Shown here: piece by piece, positions 1-5,189 of the stretch
Position numbering within the stretch: the first letter of the stretch is position 1
Layout: the number at the start of each line of letters is the position of its first letter
Assembly: GCA_903934155.1 (NCBI GenBank)
Contig: CAIZMS010000085.1
Location: 1-5,189 of the forward strand
Direction: 5' to 3'
DNA from: an uncultured bacterium
Lineage (GTDB): Bacteria > Verrucomicrobiota > Kiritimatiellia > CAIKKV01 > CAITUY01
Length of the DNA: 5,189 nucleotides
Made by a program: the position numbers and the translations under genes
The notes under the pieces: generated by a model
The model's database searches: none
Told to the model about the DNA's origin: nothing
Seen by the model: only the letters and a program-made list of their open reading frames with translations

Positions 1-112
1 AAATACTTCACCACTAATCTTCACCCACCCCCAACGCTTCGCGTAGCGATGCAGGCGGGCGTAGCATGGCGGGCAGGCTGATTCACACTGATGAAGGGAA
101 AATCTCATCTTT
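1..112. other. Gene-free tail downstream of the secretin gene
   Basis: I find no credible coding region here. On the minus strand this is the sequence just after the secretin stop codon. There is no clear intrinsic terminator: the only nearby symmetry is a 4-bp AAAA/TTTT pairing around 100-114, with no GC stem. The stretch from 35 to 74 is a GC-rich, partly duplicated repeat that is listed separately. Whether the operon ends here or continues beyond the left edge cannot be decided. Confidence 0.5.
35..74. repeat. Short GC-rich duplicated repeat with near-palindrome
   Basis: Positions 35-48 form a 14-base near-palindrome (CGCTTCGCGTAGCG) that is symmetric except at its fifth and tenth bases. 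The motif GCGTAGC occurs at 41-47 and again at 59-65, and GGCGGGC occurs at 54-60 and 68-74, so 41-60 and 59-74 are imperfect tandem copies of one unit (GCGTAGC, then ATG, then GCGGGC). This layout is typical of dispersed intergenic repeats, but one copy in one window cannot prove that. No coding role is seen. Confidence 0.4.
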
Positions 113-1774
113 TCAGGGAGTTATTTCGGCGGCCAGGGGACTGTCAGGCCCGCCTTTGACGGGTTTTTTCATATCCTTGGAGCGTTCGAAAAACTTGTCG
201 CCCGTCACAATCCGGGGAGTGAGCAGGACAATGGTTTCTGAATTCACCGTGCTCACGGAATCATACCGGAACAACACACCCAGCAGCGGAATGCTTCCCA
301 GGATCGGAATCTGCGTCCGGGTCTTGGTCTGGCTTTCATCAATCATCCCCGCAATGATGATCGTCACCCCATCCTTCACGCTGATGCTGGTTTCCGCGTA
401 GGATTTCTTCACGACGGGAACCCCGGAATTCCCGGTGACATCGGAGGCGTCCGCATTGTACCAACTGAGGACCGAACTGACCTCGGGCTTGATATCACAG
501 GTGATGAACCCGAGTTCATTGATCCGAGGAGTCACCCCCAGCGATACGCCGACATCAATGAACTTGTAAGTCTTCCCGACCACATTCGAACTCCCTGTTT
601 CATACTGCAATTCCGAGTACGGCTGGCTCGTCGTCGCCTTGATCGTGGCCTCCTTGCCGTCTATGGTCGCAATATGGGGGTTTTGAAGCAGTCTCGTTTT
701 TCCAACCTTCTGCAACGCCTCCACAACCGCATTCAAGTTCGCGCCGGCGGCAATCGTATGATAGGAGATCGAGCCGGCCGTCTGGCTGGCATCCGCCATC
801 AGCCCGGCGGGCGGTGTTGCCGCAAAGGTCTTGGCTACCGGCTGCAGGGAAAACCGCGGATCCAACCCCTGAAACAAATAATCCCAGTTCACGCCTAAAT
901 GCCAGTCATCGGACAACAACACCTGAACAATCTTGGCCTCAATGAAAACCTGCTTCGGCGGACGGTCGAACAGGGCGATCACATCGCCGATCCTCTGAAC
1001 CACATGCGGCCAGTCGGTGATGATGAGGGTCTTGGTCCGCTTGTCAGTCCGCAATTGCCCGACGCTGCTTTCCTTGGTCAACATCGTTGAAATCTGGGGT
1101 TCAACCTCCTCGATTCTGGCATACTGGAGCACATAGTTGGTGGTCACCGTGGGGAGAATGCGCTGGACGGAGGGAATCTCGGCCTTACGGATCACGTCTT
1201 CCATCTCCCGGATTTTTTCGGGAGTGTCGATCAGGATCAGAGCGCCGGTCGAGTCGTCAAACACGATCTTGCCCAGCGTTCCCTTGATATTCTCCAGCAT
1301 AGCAGCCATCCGGCTGGGAAGGGCGGATTTAAGCTCAATAATCTTGGCCTGCTTGCGCTCGTAAAAGCTTTCCCCGTACTGATCGCGGTATTCCTTGTCG
1401 GTCATCACCTTGAGGATGTTGCCCTGCACCTGATAGGCAAGACTATTGGCCGCCATGACAATCTCAAAGGCGTCGGCGAGGGTGACATCCTTAACCATGA
1501 GTTTGGAGGAGCCGGTAATTTCCCGTCCAATGATGATGTTGAGATTGGCTTTGACCGCCAGAAACTTGAGAAGATCCACCACATCCATGGCATCGAGCAG
1601 GTCGAGTGAAATTTTCTTATCCAGTCCGGGCAGGTTGTATTCACTGATCAGATGCGGCTTTGCGGCCGGCTCCACCACGGCGGCAGGCGCGGTCCCATTG
1701 GTCGCCGTCGCCTGGCCAAACGCCGCGGGGGCAAAGAACAGGAAAATGAGGCATAGCAGAGGCAAAGTGTTCAT
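113..1774 (-). CDS. Secretin, GspD/PilQ/MshL family outer-membrane channel
   Basis: This 553-residue protein should form the multimeric outer-membrane pore of a type II secretion or type IV/MSHA-like pilus system. The start is placed at ATG 1774, which has AAGGA eight bases upstream. It opens a classic Sec signal peptide (about residues 1-21, ending in AAFGQA). Visible domains: an N0/STN domain at about 55-125 (ISLDLLDAMDVVDLL onward), an N1-like domain at about 142-200, an N3/NolW-like domain at about 207-270, and the secretin barrel domain at about 345-525. The barrel carries the family signatures KTRLLQNPHI, DVGVSLGVTP, DGVTIIIAGMI, IPILGSIPLLGVLFR and ETIVLLTPRI. The C-terminal tail (about 30 residues, charged then Pro-rich) may bind a pilotin; that is inference. 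A GTG at 1792 in the same frame overlaps the upstream stop but lacks a good ribosome site. It lies 14 bases after the GspC/PilP-like gene and is the last gene of the run. Family is secure; the exact subtype is not. Confidence 0.93.
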   Translation of the reverse strand: MNTLPLLCLIFLFFAPAAFGQATATNGTAPAAVVEPAAKPHLISEYNLPGLDKKISLDLLDAMDVVDLLKFLAVKANLNIIIGREITGSSKLMVKDVTLADAFEIVMAANSLAYQVQGNILKVMTDKEYRDQYGESFYERKQAKIIELKSALPSRMAAMLENIKGTLGKIVFDDSTGALILIDTPEKIREMEDVIRKAEIPSVQRILPTVTTNYVLQYARIEEVEPQISTMLTKESSVGQLRTDKRTKTLIITDWPHVVQRIGDVIALFDRPPKQVFIEAKIVQVLLSDDWHLGVNWDYLFQGLDPRFSLQPVAKTFAATPPAGLMADASQTAGSISYHTIAAGANLNAVVEALQKVGKTRLLQNPHIATIDGKEATIKATTSQPYSELQYETGSSNVVGKTYKFIDVGVSLGVTPRINELGFITCDIKPEVSSVLSWYNADASDVTGNSGVPVVKKSYAETSISVKDGVTIIIAGMIDESQTKTRTQIPILGSIPLLGVLFRYDSVSTVNSETIVLLTPRIVTGDKFFERSKDMKKPVKGGPDSPLAAEITP

Positions 1775-1788
1775 GGTTGTCGTCCTTC

Positions 1789-2652
1789 TCACTTCAGTTC
1801 AAATTCCATTTTCTTTTGCTTCAGAACAATCCGGTCGGCCAGAACCCGATCCAGCACATAGTCCGTACTGCCAACGGTCTGACCCAATTTTACAAAATAG
1901 GTTTTTGAATCCGTTTTGTTCTTGATAATCGCCATCGAATCGGCCGGCGAAGAGGTGTCCATCGACACGGCCACCAACGACAAATCCTTGGGCGCACCGG
2001 CCTTTTCCACCACCACAGGATCCCCATTCGGAGAGATCACCTTCGCAATAAACAGGTTCCGGGATCCGACCTTCTCGAGATAGGCCTCCAACGCGGGAAC
2101 CCCCTCCTCCACAATCGCCTGGGGCATGACCGCCAGGCTTCCGGCGCCCTCAATCTGCCGATTCAACTCCTGCGCAATTCCCGGCCGGATGGACATGATG
2201 CCGTAAAAAACCACCGCAATCAACCCGACCACCAACACCGTCATGACACGGTTCAGAATCGTCAGGGAGGAAAGTGGGGCTGAAAAAAATGAAACCTTGG
2301 ACTTCAATCCATAGACCTCAGTGTCGATCTCCGGCACACTCGGCGCTTCCGCTTTCTGACTTCTGACTTCTGGATTCTGGATTCTGGATTCTGGATTCTG
2401 AATACTGACTTCAGGCTTTTCTGCCACCTCAGCCAGCTTCAACTTCTTCAAAGGCTGAGGTGTTTCGGGAGGGGCGGGGGTCTCGCCGACCGTCGTTATG
2501 CCAGTTGTGCTGTTTTTCATCACACTGACAGGTTCTGGATTCTGGATTCTGGATTCTGGATTCTGCGACACGGCAACAGGCACCGCTGCAGGAGAGGCCG
2601 CTTGTCGCTTATCCTGCTGAATCAAAGCCAGTAGTTTTTCCTCTGGTGTCAT
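1789..2652 (-). CDS. GspC/PilP-like inner-membrane secretin partner
   Basis: This 287-residue bitopic protein probably links the inner membrane to the secretin encoded by the next gene. It starts with a short helical segment (MTPEEKLLALIQQD), followed by a low-complexity, Pro/Glu/Gln-rich cytoplasmic region to about residue 110. One transmembrane helix lies at about 134-153 (NRVMTVLVVGLIAVVFYGIM), then a periplasmic part. The periplasmic part has the RNLF motif (198-201) common near the start of GspC periplasmic regions. It ends in a homology-region/PilP-like beta domain at about 223-287 (LSLVAVSMD, AIIKNKTDSKTYFVKLGQTV, VLDRVLADRIVLKQ). The overall plan (anchor, RNLF, small beta domain, then a secretin gene) supports the call although overall similarity is probably low. 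The cytoplasmic region is encoded in part by two arrays of a 7-base repeat, which yield NPESRIQ-type peptide repeats at about 29-40 and 83-99. The ribosome site is weak (GAGG eleven bases before ATG). Confidence 0.8.
   Translation of the reverse strand: MTPEEKLLALIQQDKRQAASPAAVPVAVSQNPESRIQNPEPVSVMKNSTTGITTVGETPAPPETPQPLKKLKLAEVAEKPEVSIQNPESRIQNPEVRSQKAEAPSVPEIDTEVYGLKSKVSFFSAPLSSLTILNRVMTVLVVGLIAVVFYGIMSIRPGIAQELNRQIEGAGSLAVMPQAIVEEGVPALEAYLEKVGSRNLFIAKVISPNGDPVVVEKAGAPKDLSLVAVSMDTSSPADSMAIIKNKTDSKTYFVKLGQTVGSTDYVLDRVLADRIVLKQKKMEFELK
2354..2416. repeat. Heptamer tandem repeat array 2 (nine units) inside a gene
   Basis: Read on the plus strand, nine consecutive 7-base units run here: TTCTGAC twice, TTCTGGA four times, then TTCTGAA, TACTGAC and a degenerate TTCAGGC. 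Because 7 is not a multiple of 3, the array passes through all three codon phases and encodes a 7-residue peptide period on the minus strand (NPESRIQ and variants). The array lies in the cytoplasmic, probably unstructured, part of the GspC/PilP-like protein. Nine units equal 63 bases, so this array as it stands is frame-neutral. Confidence 0.95.
2533..2567. repeat. Heptamer tandem repeat array 1 (five units) inside a gene
   Basis: Four exact TTCTGGA units (plus-strand reading) are followed by TTCTGCG. The unit is the same as the main unit of the array at 2354-2416, about 120 bases away in the same gene. It encodes SQNPESRIQNPE on the minus strand near residues 29-40 of the GspC/PilP-like protein. 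Similar 7-base short tandem repeats (STRR type) are known as dispersed elements in cyanobacteria; kinship with those is not implied. Confidence 0.95.
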
Positions 2653-2700
2653 CGAATTGAGTGCCTCGCCAAAGCCCTGTCCCCTGCCACAAAACGGGAA

Positions 2701-3558
2701 TTAATACACTATCGGGACCGGTTCGACAATCCCTGAAAGCGGGCGAAGTTCGGCGGCCATGGCTTCACGCACCAGGGACTCATCCACCACGGCACGATCT
2801 TTCATCACCAGCATCTCGAGCAAATTATGGCATAATATGGACATTTGACGGGGGTATCCGCGGGAATGCTCATGAATCACGCGGATAGCCTCACTGGTAA
2901 ACAATCCCTCCCCGTGATAGCCCGCCTGAAGAAGCCGGAAATTGATCATCTCGTTCGTCTCGGTCAGATTCAGGGGGTTGATGACGCACTTCAGGGCAAT
3001 ACGATCCCAGAAATTCGGCATTTTACTCAGAACTGGCACCATTTCCGTCTGACCGACCAGGATCAGTTGAAGGATCTTGAACTCATTGGTCTCGTAGTTC
3101 AGGAGAATCCGGAGGATCTCCAGAACATAGTGGGGAAGCAACTGGGCCTCGTCAATCAGCAGCACCACCCGCTTCTTCTCCTGAACCCCTGTTTTGTATA
3201 AAAATTGCTCCACCGCCTCAATACAGTCCAATCCGGAGTTTTTTTTGGGATCCATGGGCGCATGAAAAAGCGCGACCAGTCGCGAGAGGAACTGTTTCTG
3301 GGTCCTGAAGTAAGGGTTGAGGATCATGTAGAAGCAAACATCCTGTTCCTCGTTGAGGATTTGGGACAATTTGCGACTGAGCGTGGTCTTGCCGGTTCCA
3401 ACATCCCCGACAATGATGCTGAGCCCACGCTTGAGGTTGAGGGCAATCCGAAGCCGGGTCAGCGCCGCCTTGTGCTGGGAGGAGAGAAAAAAATAGGAGG
3501 GATCCGGGCTGGTCGAGAACGGCTCATCATGCAAGCCCAGAATTTTGTAGTAACTCAT
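2701..3558 (-). CDS. ExeA/GspA/MshM-like AAA+ ATPase
   Basis: This 285-residue AAA+ ATPase belongs to the ExeA/GspA/MshM group, which uses ATP at the inner membrane to help secretins assemble across the cell wall (ExeA) or acts in MSHA-type pili (MshM). The start is ATG 3558 (MSYYKILGL, then EPFSTSPDPSYFF, the usual family opening), with GGAGGG ten bases upstream. Motifs seen: Walker A GDVGTGKTT at about 51-59, Walker B VVLLIDEAQ at about 131-139, a sensor-1-like stretch LQLILVGQTEM at about 163-173, an arginine-finger candidate in FWDRIALK at about 183-190, and the sensor-2-like RGYPRQM at about 233-239. The protein stops just after the AAA+ lid (C-terminus PVPIVY). It therefore lacks the transmembrane and peptidoglycan-binding parts of full-length ExeA and matches the short MshM-like form. 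It lies 83 bases after the archaemetzincin-like gene and 48 bases before the GspC/PilP-like gene. Confidence 0.92.
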   Translation of the reverse strand: MSYYKILGLHDEPFSTSPDPSYFFLSSQHKAALTRLRIALNLKRGLSIIVGDVGTGKTTLSRKLSQILNEEQDVCFYMILNPYFRTQKQFLSRLVALFHAPMDPKKNSGLDCIEAVEQFLYKTGVQEKKRVVLLIDEAQLLPHYVLEILRILLNYETNEFKILQLILVGQTEMVPVLSKMPNFWDRIALKCVINPLNLTETNEMINFRLLQAGYHGEGLFTSEAIRVIHEHSRGYPRQMSILCHNLLEMLVMKDRAVVDESLVREAMAAELRPLSGIVEPVPIVY

Positions 3559-3641
3559 ACGCCCCCATCCCTCCGCAACCAATTGATGGGAGGCAGATTA
3601 TGCCCCGCAGGACGAAAACTCAAGCGAAGAAGCAACGGATT

Positions 3642-3657
3642 CTATCGCTTCCGATAG
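3642..3657 (-). other. Stem-loop over the stop codon of the archaemetzincin-like gene
   Basis: CTATCG (3642-3647) and CGATAG (3652-3657) are perfect inverted repeats around a four-base loop. The hairpin spans the last codons (Tyr-Arg-Lys-Arg) and the TAG stop. No T tract follows on the minus strand, so it is not a standard intrinsic terminator. It could mark an mRNA end or processing point between this gene and the ATPase gene, or be chance. Confidence 0.4.
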
Positions 3658-4172
3658 CGCTCAAGCGCCTCTTCAAGCTTTCCCGTACAGGGCGGACATA
3701 ACCCACGGGCTTTTTCGTCGAGCTCCTGAACCGTCTCATGCTGGTAGAGGGCGCAACGCGGGAAGGGACAGGGCGCCATTCCCAATTGCATCGCCACACC
3801 GGCCACAGCGAGCTTTTCAACTCGCCGCGCATAGGTCTCCTGCGCGGCCGGGGTCGTCATACCCGTCAATTTCAGCGCCTTCAGATCAACCACCACAACC
3901 CCGTTCGTACCGGAGACGGGAAGATCACCCGGTTTACACTCCCCTGCCAAAACCAAAATCACCTGACCCTGGCCCTTGAGAGTTCGGGAAACGGCGATGC
4001 CGCCATCCGTTGCGGGGTCAATGGTGGTTGACACCCACGACACAAGGCGCGCCTTCAGTTCCGGCGAAACGGCCCCCATCGTCTTGACCACAACAAGATT
4101 GGGTTCAGCCGCCAAGACAACGCTGCTGAATACCGCCCACACCACACCCCACACCACCATGAATCGTTTCAT
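3642..4172 (-). CDS. Exported archaemetzincin-like protein, probably catalytically dead
   Basis: This 176-residue protein has a Sec signal peptide (MKRFMVVWGVVWAVFSSVVLA, cleavage probably near VLA/AEPN), so it should be exported. The start ATG 4172 has a near-perfect AGGAGGT six bases upstream. Its C-terminal half follows the archaemetzincin pattern (HExxHxxGx3Cx4CxM, then about 17 residues, then CxxC). G131-x3-C135-x4-C140-A-L is followed by 16 residues and C159-P-P-C162, and ELDEK lies between the Cys pairs as in that family. In register, the zinc-binding and catalytic positions are replaced: H to A124, E to G125, H to M128 and H to P134. The four Cys of the structural zinc site remain; a fifth Cys is at 79. 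The upstream VVVVDLKALKL and YARRVEKLAV segments fit the strand and active-site helix of the fold. I infer a non-protease, zinc-binding periplasmic protein. It is the first gene of the secretin run, which suggests an envelope role. The family assignment rests on motif reading only. Confidence 0.65.
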   Translation of the reverse strand: MKRFMVVWGVVWAVFSSVVLAAEPNLVVVKTMGAVSPELKARLVSWVSTTIDPATDGGIAVSRTLKGQGQVILVLAGECKPGDLPVSGTNGVVVVDLKALKLTGMTTPAAQETYARRVEKLAVAGVAMQLGMAPCPFPRCALYQHETVQELDEKARGLCPPCTGKLEEALERYRKR

Positions 4173-4178
4173 CTTGTT

Positions 4179-4185
4179 ACCTCCT
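4179..4185 (-). promoter_or_regulatory. Strong ribosome binding site of the archaemetzincin-like gene
   Basis: On the minus strand AGGAGGT lies six bases before ATG 4172. It decides the start in favour of this ATG over an in-frame GTG at 4205, which would put eleven Gly/Lys/Ser-rich residues in front of the signal peptide. It is the strongest ribosome site in the window. I see no convincing sigma-70 promoter between it and 4260. Confidence 0.85.
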
Positions 4186-4257
4186 GATTGCTTCCCGCCC
4201 CCCACAACAGCGTTAACGATAGGGAATTCAAAGAGCCGGATCGAGCCTTAAGTTATG

Positions 4258-4281
4258 CAGAACGCCAAAAGAGGCATTCCG
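4258..4281. other. Intergenic stem-loop between the toxin remnant and the secretin operon
   Basis: On the minus strand a 9-bp stem can form: CGGAATGCC (4281-4273) pairs with GGCGTTCTG (4266-4258), with two G-T wobbles and a six-base TCTTTT loop. No T tract follows on either strand, so it is at best a weak terminator for transcripts coming from the toxin-antitoxin side. It sits where the operon boundary would be expected. The rest of 4206-4309 holds no gene or clear site that I can see. Confidence 0.35.
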
Positions 4282-4309
4282 AAGAATCGTCCCTTTCAAC
4301 AACCCGCCA

Positions 4310-4438
4310 TCACTTCCGTGCGTCGAAGGAGTGAACACAGGACCAGGAAAGAATACGCTCATCCGCAGTGATCAGTGCGAGATTGAGATGTTTGGCGGTG
4401 GCCGCAGGAATCCGATCAGACCAGATCCAGATCAACTC
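4310..4438 (-). pseudogene. C-terminal remnant of a VapC-like PIN toxin
   Basis: In a frame different from the preceding PIN gene, this stretch encodes about 42 residues ending at TGA 4310-4312. They match the end of a VapC-type PIN domain: WSDRIPAATAKHLNLALITADERILSW, like the usual DRxIAATAxxxxxxLxTADxxI block with the last catalytic Asp in TAD. The first two thirds of a PIN domain, including the first catalytic Asp and the Glu, are absent, and a TAA closes the frame just upstream (4441-4439). It has no proper start or ribosome site of its own. The junction lies within the last bases of the intact PIN gene, which suggests a deletion or recombination between two toxin genes. It was recognised by eye from a short motif. 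Confidence 0.6.
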
Positions 4439-4929
4439 CTGTTATCTTCAATTCGCTGAAGAGTGGCATCATAGACCTCAATACTGATCCGAAACTGGTG
4501 TTGCTGAACAAGCGTCTCAATCCACTTGCGGGTTTTACTTTTTGTCAAAAAACCCTTCTCAAGTGATCGCAACAGAATACCCAAAGTCCCCATCGGACGA
4601 ATCCCCTCAACCAAAGCCAGTTGGCGTAAGAGACGGTCATCGGTAAATATTAAGTCAGCCTTCCTCCGGATAGCCAGGGTCAGCACCTCGTTATCCGCTT
4701 TGCTGAGGGCGGCGGCAAAGTGGGTGGGGTTGGCAACCGCCACGATTTGACACGACTTCAAAAACTCGAGCAACGCGGCCTCCTCAGCTGGAGAAATCGG
4801 GGGGATCAGGAGTTCCTCCCGAACTGAAGCAGGAACCCAAGGCTTCCCCGGAAAGAGCATCGGAATCAACCCCAATTGGCCTATCTTGCCTAGAAAAATC
4901 AAGGGGCTCGCATCCGCAACCGTGATCAC
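4432..4929 (-). CDS. PIN-domain toxin, DUF3368 family
   Basis: This 165-residue protein looks like a PIN-domain ribonuclease of the DUF3368 group, the toxin half of a VapBC-like pair. It begins VADASPLIFLGKIGQL with the first acidic residue D6. E39 lies in VREEL, D79 and E81 lie in SKADNEVLTLA (family form usually a GEA-type motif), and D97/D98 lie in IFTDDRLLRQLA; together these are the acidic metal-binding set. The C-terminal GTLGILLRSLEKGFL block and the following FRIS segment are characteristic of DUF3368. Length is normal and all acidic positions are kept, so it may be active. The start is GTG 4929, which overlaps the TGA of the upstream antitoxin gene (GTGA), with GAGG ten bases before it. 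Such overlaps usually mean translational coupling. The RNA target cannot be predicted. Confidence 0.85.
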   Translation of the reverse strand: MITVADASPLIFLGKIGQLGLIPMLFPGKPWVPASVREELLIPPISPAEEAALLEFLKSCQIVAVANPTHFAAALSKADNEVLTLAIRRKADLIFTDDRLLRQLALVEGIRPMGTLGILLRSLEKGFLTKSKTRKWIETLVQQHQFRISIEVYDATLQRIEDNRS

Positions 4930-5189
4930 GGGCGCATATCCTCGGCAAGATCATCCACTCCGTAGTTGAGTGTAAGCCCGGCAGGATGGAGGCGGATCAT
5001 CATATCGCGCAACGACACCCCTGCCATCTCAGCAGCACGAGACAGTGAGACGTGCCCTTTCCGGTAGGCCGCACCCGCCCGTTCCAACAGGACTTCGCTA
5101 CACCCTTCGCGAAGCGCTTGCTTGAGAAGCGTGGCACGATCAAGACCGACCTGACTGGCAAGCCGCGCCCATTGTGCCGCCTCAGCCGA
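4926..5189 (-). CDS. RHH/UPF0175-type antitoxin, N-terminus beyond window
   Basis: An open frame of 87 codons plus TGA (4926-4928) runs off the right edge without a start. It begins SAEAAQWARLASQVGLDRAT, which looks like the end of a ribbon-helix-helix DNA-binding segment (LxxLAxxxGxDRxTLLxxALREG). It continues with LLERAGAAYRKGHVSLSRAAEMAGVSLRDMM, the UPF0175 helix-turn-helix-like core, and ends NYGVDDLAEDMRP, also usual for that family. Probably only about ten residues are missing. It should bind and neutralise the PIN toxin encoded by the overlapping next gene and repress their shared promoter, which would lie beyond the window. The call rests on motif pattern and on the pairing with a DUF3368 toxin. 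Confidence 0.8.
   Translation of the reverse strand, partial: SAEAAQWARLASQVGLDRATLLKQALREGCSEVLLERAGAAYRKGHVSLSRAAEMAGVSLRDMMIRLHPAGLTLNYGVDDLAEDMRP

Noticed and set aside
1775..1792. Secretin start at GTG 1792
   Set aside because: It would overlap the upstream stop as GTGA, which is attractive, but it adds an MRRTTT stretch and lacks a ribosome site. ATG 1774 has AAGGA at good spacing and opens the signal peptide directly.
1446..1925. Plus-strand open frame of 159 codons
   Set aside because: It lies opposite the secretin and GspC/PilP-like genes, has no recognisable domain, and its composition is that of a reverse-strand shadow; the other plus-strand frames fail in the same way.
2354..2567. 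CRISPR-like array
   Set aside because: The units are 7 bases long, directly adjacent, without spacers, and lie in a coding frame; they are a simple tandem repeat.
3559..3582. ATPase start at TTG 3582
   Set aside because: The extra eight codons read through the GGAGGG ribosome site of ATG 3558, and the family normally begins at MxYYxxLGL.
3642..4172. Active archaemetzincin protease
   Set aside because: None of the zinc-binding His residues and not the catalytic Glu are present in the aligned segment AGVAMQLGMAP.
4173..4205. Archaemetzincin-like start at GTG 4205
   Set aside because: The added codons read through the AGGAGGT ribosome site and would spoil the signal peptide start.
4206..4260. 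Sigma-70 promoter for the secretin operon
   Set aside because: TTGAAT and TATCGT are present on the minus strand but not at a workable spacing for a -35/-10 pair, so no promoter is called.
5104..5113. Perfect 10-bp palindrome CTTCGCGAAG
   Set aside because: It lies inside the antitoxin coding region, is short and GC-rich, and has no partner copy or context suggesting an operator.

Overview
The window reads as a chromosomal segment of a Gram-negative (two-membrane) bacterium: it encodes an outer-membrane secretin, an inner-membrane bitopic partner of that secretin and two exported proteins. Base composition is moderately GC-rich. The phylum cannot be fixed from the sequence. The mix of a short ExeA/MshM-type ATPase, a PilQ/MshL-type secretin, heptamer DNA repeats and an archaemetzincin-like protein would fit the PVC group (for example Kiritimatiellota) or a deltaproteobacterial lineage, but that is only a guess.

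All genes with support lie on the minus strand, so they are read from right to left. From the right edge: (i) 4926-5189, the C-terminal part of a ribbon-helix-helix/UPF0175-type antitoxin, coupled by a GTGA overlap to (ii) 4432-4929, a DUF3368-type PIN-domain toxin. Directly after it lies (iii) 4310-4438, a decayed C-terminal piece of a second, different VapC-like PIN toxin. An intergenic gap of about 140 bases holding a stem-loop follows. Then comes a four-gene, operon-like run: (iv) 3642-4172, an exported protein that I read as a catalytically dead archaemetzincin; (v) 2701-3558, an ExeA/MshM-like AAA+ ATPase; (vi) 1789-2652, a GspC/PilP-like inner-membrane protein whose coding sequence carries two arrays of a 7-base tandem repeat; (vii) 113-1774, the secretin. 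The last 112 bases (1-112) hold no gene that I can support, but do contain a short, partly duplicated GC-rich repeat.

Genes v-vii look like the envelope-spanning part of a type II secretion or type IV/MSHA-like pilus machine. The secretin forms the outer-membrane channel, the GspC/PilP-like protein links it to the inner membrane, and the ExeA/MshM-type ATPase is of the kind that helps the secretin pass or assemble in the cell wall. The assembly ATPase, platform protein and pilins are not in the window. The most notable item is gene iv: it keeps the Cys zinc-site pattern of archaemetzincins but has lost all three zinc-binding His residues and the catalytic Glu, carries a Sec signal peptide, and heads the secretin operon. 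The second is the heptamer array inside gene vi, where gain or loss of one unit would shift the reading frame upstream of the membrane anchor.
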